Below, piece by piece: positions 58,875-64,000 of a stretch of DNA of 64,000 bases. The position numbers and the translations under genes were made by a program. The first letter of the stretch is position 1, and each line of letters starts with the position of its first letter. Source of the DNA: Gillisia sp. Hel1_33_143 (lineage in GTDB: Bacteria; Bacteroidota; Bacteroidia; Flavobacteriales; Flavobacteriaceae); assembly GCF_900104765.1 (NCBI RefSeq), contig NZ_LT629737.1:1302001-1366000 (forward strand), given 5' to 3'. The notes beneath the pieces were generated by a model, which saw only the letters and a list, made by a program, of their open reading frames with translations, was not told where the DNA came from and did not search any database.

Positions 58875-61046
58875 ATGAAATTATCTCAATTTTTTCTTGC
58901 CCTTTTTATGGTAGGAACCTCAGCGATCTTTGCACAGGAAAAACAAGTAAGTCTAGAAGAAATATGGAATGGAGAGTTTAGCCAGCAACGCTTGGAGTCT
59001 CTAAATTCTTTAAATAATGGAGATGAATATATTGTTCTAAATCAGGATAGATCCAAAGGAACTTCAAGTATAGATGTCTACGCATATAAGTCTGGCGAAA
59101 AGAAAAGAAGTTTAGTAAATAGTGCGAACCTTCAAGATGTGAACAGGTTTTCTAGTTATCAGTTAAGCAATAATGAAGCGCAGGTTTTATTAGGAACAGA
59201 TATGGAACAGATCTACAGACATTCTTCTCGTGGTATCTTCTATGTTTACGATATGTCTTCAAAATCATTGAAAAAGTTAACCGATAGAAAAGTGCAGGAG
59301 CCTACTTTTTCTCCTGATGGTTCTAAAGTAGCTTATGTTTTTGATAATAATATCTTCATCCAAGATCTTGCTTCTGGTAAAGAGACGCAAGTAACTACAG
59401 ATGGAAAGATAAATGAAAATATTAATGGCGTTACAGATTGGGTATATGAAGAAGAATTTGCTTTTGTTAGAGCATTTGATTTTAATAAGGACGGATCTAA
59501 ACTTGCATTCTTAAAATTTGACGAGAGAGAGGTTCCAGAATTTTCAATGGATATGTTTGGAAGTGAACTTTATCCAACTTCTTCTACTTTCAAATATCCA
59601 AAAGCGGGTGAAGCAAATTCTAAGGTTTCACTGCATGTTTATAATCTTCAATCTGAAAAAACTAATGATATAAAGTTGGGAGATTACAATGATTTCTATA
59701 TTCCTAGAATTAAATGGTCCAACAATGCTGATGTATTAAGCGCTCAGGTGTTGAATCGTCATCAAAACAATCTGGATCTTATTTTTGTGAATACTAAAAC
59801 CAACGAGTATAAAGTGGTTTTAAACGATTCTGATAAAGCATACGTAGATGTTACCGATAATCTTACATTTTTAGATGATAATAGTTTTATCTGGACTAGT
59901 GAGAAAGATGGATGGAACCATATTTATCATTACGACAAGAATGGAAAACTGATCAATCAGATCACTAAAGGGAAGTGGGAAGTAACCAATTACTACGGAT
60001 TTGATCCAAAGTCTAAAACCGTATTCTATCAAAGTACAGAAAATGGAAGTGTGAACAGAGATGTATACGCTATCAAGGCAAATGGAAAGAACAAAAAAAG
60101 GCTAACTGAGAATGAAGGAACCAATAGTGCAGACTTTAGCGCAGATTATTCTTACTTCATCAATACCTTCACAAATACCACCACACCAAATAAGTATACG
60201 TTGCATGATGCTAAATCTGGAAAGTTAGTTAGAGTAATAAAAGATAATTCAGCATTATTAGAAAAAGAGAAGGCTTATAACTTCTCTGCAAAAGAACTTT
60301 CTACTATAGAGATTAATGGGAATGAATTAAATATGTGGATGATTAAACCATCTCATTTTGATGAGTCTAAAAAATATCCATTATTGATGTTCCAATATTC
60401 TGGACCTGGATCTCAAACGGTTTCAAATTCTTATTTCGGAGCTAATGATTATTGGTACCAGCTTTTGGCAGATAAAGGATATATAGTAGCTTCTGTAGAT
60501 GGAAGAGGAACTGGATTTAAAGGTGCTGCCTTTAAAAAAGTAACTCAAAATGAACTTGGGAAATTTGAATTAGAAGATCAAATTGCTGCTGCAAAGAAAC
60601 TTGGAGCTCGTAATTATATAGATCAAGACAGAATTGGTATTTGGGGATGGAGCTTTGGTGGCTTTATGTCTACCAACGCTATTTTAAAAGGGAACGATGT
60701 ATTTTCTATGGCCATTGCTGTTGCACCGGTTACAAGCTGGAGATTTTATGACAGCATCTATACTGAAAGATATATGACAACTCCTCAGGAAAATCCAACA
60801 GGATACGATGAGAATTCTCCAATTAACCATGTAGATAAATTGGAAGGAAAATATTTATTAGTTCATGGTTCTGGAGATGATAATGTTCATGTTCAAAACA
60901 GTATGAGATTAATAGAGTCTTTAATACAGGCTAACAAGCAATTTGATTGGGCAATTTACCCAGATAAGAATCATGGAATTTATGGTGGAAATACAAGATT
61001 ACACTTGTTTACCAAAATGACGAATTTCATCGAAGAGAATTTATAA
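58875..61046 (+). CDS. S9 family dipeptidyl-peptidase IV-like peptidase
   Basis: A 723-residue protein from the ATG at 58875, which gives a signal peptide (LSQFFLALFMVGTSAIFAQ); the upstream TTG at 58818 is rejected. An N-terminal beta-propeller has GVTDWVYEEEFAFVRAF with the Glu pair that binds the peptide N-terminus. The C-terminal hydrolase has GIWGWSFGGFMS (nucleophile Ser), GSGDDNVHVQNS (Asp) and PDKNHGIYGG (His). It removes X-Pro-type dipeptides in the periplasm. The two POT transporter genes follow, giving a peptide degradation and uptake unit. Confidence 0.94.
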   Translation: MKLSQFFLALFMVGTSAIFAQEKQVSLEEIWNGEFSQQRLESLNSLNNGDEYIVLNQDRSKGTSSIDVYAYKSGEKKRSLVNSANLQDVNRFSSYQLSNNEAQVLLGTDMEQIYRHSSRGIFYVYDMSSKSLKKLTDRKVQEPTFSPDGSKVAYVFDNNIFIQDLASGKETQVTTDGKINENINGVTDWVYEEEFAFVRAFDFNKDGSKLAFLKFDEREVPEFSMDMFGSELYPTSSTFKYPKAGEANSKVSLHVYNLQSEKTNDIKLGDYNDFYIPRIKWSNNADVLSAQVLNRHQNNLDLIFVNTKTNEYKVVLNDSDKAYVDVTDNLTFLDDNSFIWTSEKDGWNHIYHYDKNGKLINQITKGKWEVTNYYGFDPKSKTVFYQSTENGSVNRDVYAIKANGKNKKRLTENEGTNSADFSADYSYFINTFTNTTTPNKYTLHDAKSGKLVRVIKDNSALLEKEKAYNFSAKELSTIEINGNELNMWMIKPSHFDESKKYPLLMFQYSGPGSQTVSNSYFGANDYWYQLLADKGYIVASVDGRGTGFKGAAFKKVTQNELGKFELEDQIAAAKKLGARNYIDQDRIGIWGWSFGGFMSTNAILKGNDVFSMAIAVAPVTSWRFYDSIYTERYMTTPQENPTGYDENSPINHVDKLEGKYLLVHGSGDDNVHVQNSMRLIESLIQANKQFDWAIYPDKNHGIYGGNTRLHLFTKMTNFIEENL

Positions 61047-61069
61047 TAACCTAAACTAACTTTAAATAA

Positions 61070-62974
61070 ATGGCAAATACTGCACCTCCAGTTAATCAAA
61101 AAGAATTATTCGGGCATCCGGTTGGTCTTTATATCTTATTCTTCACAGAAATGTGGGAGCGTTTTTCTTACTACGGAATGCGCGCAATTCTTGTACTTTA
61201 TCTTGTTAGTGCAACTACAGGTGGCAACGCAGGGCTAGGATGGACAGGTGGAGAGGCAATTGCACTCTACGGTTGGTATACTATGTTGGTATATGTTGCT
61301 TCTATTCCCGGAGGTATCATAGCAGATAAATTGCTAGGTCAGAAAAAGACAGTACTCGTAGGAGGTATCATATTGGTTGCCGGACACGGGATACTTGCAG
61401 TAGAAGAAATGTGGGCATTTTACACCGGTTTAGGATTGATCATTGCTGGAGTTGGAATGCTAAAACCAAACATCTCTACAATGGTTGGTGGTCTTTACAA
61501 AGAAGGAGATATTAGAAGAGATAAAGGTTTTACCATATTTTACATTGGGATTAACCTTGGGGCTTTCCTTTCCAGTTTAATTGTTGGTTATGTTGGAGAA
61601 CAGATAGGATGGCATTGGGGATTTGGCCTTGCCGGAATTGCAATGGCTTTAGGATTATTGGTTTATTTATGGGGGCAGAAGTACCTAACCAATGTTGGAA
61701 ATCTATTGTCTAAAACAGAAATGGCAGATGGTGCCTCTTTAGGAAATTTGTTCTCAGATCTTTTAAAATCACCTCTACAATTGGTAATCACCTCTGTATT
61801 AATGGCAGGGTCTCTATACTATCTGATATTTGAATCTTTACCATATGGACTGCTATATATATTTTTAACATTAGTAACGGCCTTAATGTTGATGGTTTAT
61901 AAAGACTTGAGCACACAAATTATGAAAGATCGTTATGTTGTGATGATCTTATCTTTTTTACTGGTAGTTGTTTTTTGGGGAGCTTTTGAACAGGCTGGTG
62001 GATTAATGAATATTTACGCGCTCGATAAGACTAACAGATCTATACCATTTACACTTCCATTAATTGGAAATGAGGTTCCTGCAACATGGTTCCAATCTTT
62101 AAATGCCTTATTCATTATTATTTTTGGGGTAATAATTGCAAATTTCTGGGCTAAGCGTAAACTTAAAAACAAAGAAGCATCGTCTATTTTTAAGATGGCT
62201 ACGGGTGTAATTATCATGGGACTTGGATTTATTTTTATGGCAATGGCAGCTAAAAGCTATACTCCTTATGATGAGAAAGCAGCTATGTACTGGTTGGTAT
62301 TAGCTTATTTATTGCACACTATTGGAGAGCTTTGCTCTTCTCCGGTAGCGCTATCTTTTATTACTAAGCTGGCGCCGGTAAAATATGCCTCATTAATGAT
62401 GGGAGTTTACTTTGCCGCTACAGGACTTGGAAATAAAGTTGCTGGAGTTATTGGTGAATTTTCTCAGGGAGAGCCTATGGTTGTAGAACTTAATGCAACC
62501 ACTTCACAAATGGCTCAAAATTTACAGATCAATGATTCTATTATAACCAAAACACAAGATTTTAGACTTGCTGGAAATGTGTATGAGGAAAATGGTGAAC
62601 TTCAGGTGACCACGTTGGATAATAGTCAGCCTATATTGAATTTTATTAAATTCAAAAATGAAGAGAGAACAGAGGAAGTGATCGAAACCTTAAAAGAAGA
62701 AAATGTTACTGCAGAGAACCCTTACCATATCTTAATAGATTTTAAGCAAGGGGATGAGAAGAATGGTTATAAAGGTAACTTTATAGTAGAAGAGCTTCAA
62801 ACAGATATGGAATATGCTACTTTTTGGGGAATTACAATATTCACCTCAATATTTGGTCTTTTGGTAATCCTACTTCTAAAGCCTTTAAAAAGGCTTACAC
62901 ACGGAGTGGAAGATGATGAGAGAGAATTGCCAGAACAAGAGCAGTATGATCTAGGTGAAAAGAACTTTAACTAA
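61070..62974 (+). CDS. POT-family peptide transporter with large late insertion
   Basis: A 634-residue proton-coupled oligopeptide transporter. EMWERFSYYGMRAILVLYL carries the ExxERFxYYG proton motif, GGIIADKLLG the loop motif, and FYIGINLGAF the second POT signature. Between the last two membrane segments lies a hydrophilic insertion of about 110 residues (about 465-580, beginning GEFSQGEPMVVEL), not present in standard bacterial POTs of about 500 residues. It starts 23 bp after the peptidase and precedes a second POT gene by 7 bp. Confidence 0.93.
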   Translation: MANTAPPVNQKELFGHPVGLYILFFTEMWERFSYYGMRAILVLYLVSATTGGNAGLGWTGGEAIALYGWYTMLVYVASIPGGIIADKLLGQKKTVLVGGIILVAGHGILAVEEMWAFYTGLGLIIAGVGMLKPNISTMVGGLYKEGDIRRDKGFTIFYIGINLGAFLSSLIVGYVGEQIGWHWGFGLAGIAMALGLLVYLWGQKYLTNVGNLLSKTEMADGASLGNLFSDLLKSPLQLVITSVLMAGSLYYLIFESLPYGLLYIFLTLVTALMLMVYKDLSTQIMKDRYVVMILSFLLVVVFWGAFEQAGGLMNIYALDKTNRSIPFTLPLIGNEVPATWFQSLNALFIIIFGVIIANFWAKRKLKNKEASSIFKMATGVIIMGLGFIFMAMAAKSYTPYDEKAAMYWLVLAYLLHTIGELCSSPVALSFITKLAPVKYASLMMGVYFAATGLGNKVAGVIGEFSQGEPMVVELNATTSQMAQNLQINDSIITKTQDFRLAGNVYEENGELQVTTLDNSQPILNFIKFKNEERTEEVIETLKEENVTAENPYHILIDFKQGDEKNGYKGNFIVEELQTDMEYATFWGITIFTSIFGLLVILLLKPLKRLTHGVEDDERELPEQEQYDLGEKNFN

Positions 62975-62981
62975 GGTGTAA

Positions 62982-64000
62982 ATGGCAACAGCGCAAGTAA
63001 CTCCAACAGATTTCTTTAAAAGTAATGTGTTGGGCCACCCAGCAGGTCTTTTTGTATTGTTCTTTACAGAAATGTGGGAAAGATTCTCTTTCTATGGAAT
63101 GAGAGTTCTCTTAGTGAATTTCTTAACCATGGCAATTGTAGGAGTAGATAATCCTGGATGGGGTTGGTCTGCAGAAAATGCAGGAGCTCTTTTTGGTACC
63201 TACGCAGGTCTTCTATATTTAACGCCTATACTAGGTGGTTTAATTGCTGATAAGTTTACAGGGTATCGTTGGGCAGTAATTATAGGAGCAGCTATTATGA
63301 CGCTAGGTCATGCTTCTATGGCTTTGGAAACCGAATTTTCGCTATATTTTGGATTAGGATTGCTTGTAATAGGAACGGGTTTCTTTAAGCCTAATATTAC
63401 CTCTATTATTTCTGAAATGTATGAAGGCAAATCTGATAAAAAAGATGGAGCTTATACGATTTTCTATATGGGTGTAAACGCAGGTGCTTTCTTCGGAATG
63501 ATGCTTTGCGGATATCTTGCTGAAAAAATTGGATGGAGCTGGGGCTTTGGTCTTGCCGGAATTTTTATGTTTTTAGGAACGCTTCAATTTTGGTTATCTA
63601 AACCTCTTTTTGGAAAAGTCGGTGGAGTGCCAGATAAAGCTTTAGCAGAAAAACATCTTCGTGAAGAGGAAAGTAAAGGAGTATCTCATAAACCTAATCC
63701 ATTTACATTAGTAGATAAGATATTAATTGCTGCTTCTGCCAGTATTGGTTTTATCTATTTATTAAATGATCCTTTATCTAGAATCGGGAACTACAATTTA
63801 TTTCCAGAATTCTTGCCTTTTAATGTAGGTGGAGAACAATTTAGTGGTCCAATTGGGATGGCTATTCTTGGGCTGATATTATTTTTAATATTAGTAATTT
63901 CAAGAATTTCGAGATATGCGCCAATAGTTAGGGATAGGCTAATAGCGGTGATCATCTTCGCTTTTTTTACAGTATTCTTCTTTATGTCTTTTGAGCAAGG
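62982..64000 (+). CDS. Second POT-family peptide transporter (cut by window end)
   Basis: The frame runs from the ATG at 62982 to the edge without a stop; 339 complete codons are visible. LGHPAGLFVLFFTEMWERFSFYGMRVLLV contains ExxERFxFYG, then PILGGLIADKFTGYRWAV, GTGFFKPNITSIISEMYEG and FYMGVNAGAFFGMML, all POT/PTR2 motifs. It is a tandem paralogue of the gene 7 bp upstream, without that gene's insertion in the part seen. Tandem POT genes with a DPP-like peptidase suggest uptake of di- and tripeptides of different kinds. Confidence 0.92.
   Translation, partial: MATAQVTPTDFFKSNVLGHPAGLFVLFFTEMWERFSFYGMRVLLVNFLTMAIVGVDNPGWGWSAENAGALFGTYAGLLYLTPILGGLIADKFTGYRWAVIIGAAIMTLGHASMALETEFSLYFGLGLLVIGTGFFKPNITSIISEMYEGKSDKKDGAYTIFYMGVNAGAFFGMMLCGYLAEKIGWSWGFGLAGIFMFLGTLQFWLSKPLFGKVGGVPDKALAEKHLREEESKGVSHKPNPFTLVDKILIAASASIGFIYLLNDPLSRIGNYNLFPEFLPFNVGGEQFSGPIGMAILGLILFLILVISRISRYAPIVRDRLIAVIIFAFFTVFFFMSFEQ

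Overview
The window comes from a marine or soil-type member of the Flavobacteriaceae (Bacteroidota), in the range of Gramella/Christiangramia, Salegentibacter or Zunongwangia. The support is: AT-rich DNA; promoters of the Bacteroidota TAnnTTTG type without strong Shine-Dalgarno sites; a SusC/SusD pair; a mevalonate-pathway pair (degradative-type HMG-CoA reductase and a GYDIA-type GHMP kinase); and the flavobacterial block coaX / outer-membrane protein / TPR protein / lptC / CorC-like protein / PpiD-like protein. The genus is an inference.

Positions 1 to about 19,225 look like one end of an integrative, probably conjugative, element. It carries element housekeeping genes (ssb, a DUF6876 protein, a DUF932 protein, a large ParB) and two cargo modules, and it abuts a tRNA-Leu gene. 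Cargo 1 (2253-10264) is a heme or iron acquisition locus: a TonB receptor with a HmuY-family lipoprotein, divergent from DUF6607, ankyrin, DUF2271 and PepSY-flavoreductase genes. It is bracketed by two copies of a complex direct repeat of about 280 bp. Cargo 2 (10658-15784) is a four-gene operon: DUF6577-like regulator, AbiEii-type nucleotidyltransferase, a protein with a HEPN RNase motif, and a PD-(D/E)XK nuclease-like protein. It is the best candidate here for an undescribed defence or toxin-antitoxin system. The DUF932 and parB genes share a duplicated 136-bp leader.

From 19.2 to 31 kb lie chromosomal genes: an M20 dipeptidase, a PhnA-type protein, a BlaI/M56 regulatory pair with two visible BlaI-type operators, and a five-gene minus-strand operon (FAD oxidoreductase, polyferredoxin, two glycosyltransferases, YdjM-like protein). 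A GH113-like lipoprotein gene is divergent from that operon.

From 43,901 down to 31,189 runs an apparent twelve-gene operon with all gaps under 60 bp. It encodes an AhpD-like protein, an ArsS-type radical SAM enzyme, a DUF2064 protein, SusC, SusD, a sodium/solute symporter, a metallophosphatase, a rhodanese, a second DUF2064 protein, a purine nucleoside phosphorylase, a DUF547 protein and a GT2 glycosyltransferase. The set matches families associated with arsenosugar biosynthesis, but it embeds an outer- and inner-membrane transport route and has no arsM in the window. Beyond a 0.9-kb gene-poor stretch come an AraC-type regulator and a CHASE/PAS histidine kinase with its receiver.

From 48.3 kb to the end the genes are core functions: tRNA-Phe, coaX, cell-envelope genes including lptC, a PpiD-like chaperone, isoprenoid genes, a DPP-IV-like peptidase and two POT-family peptide transporters, the second cut by the window edge. 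Oligopeptide degradation and uptake are thus encoded together.
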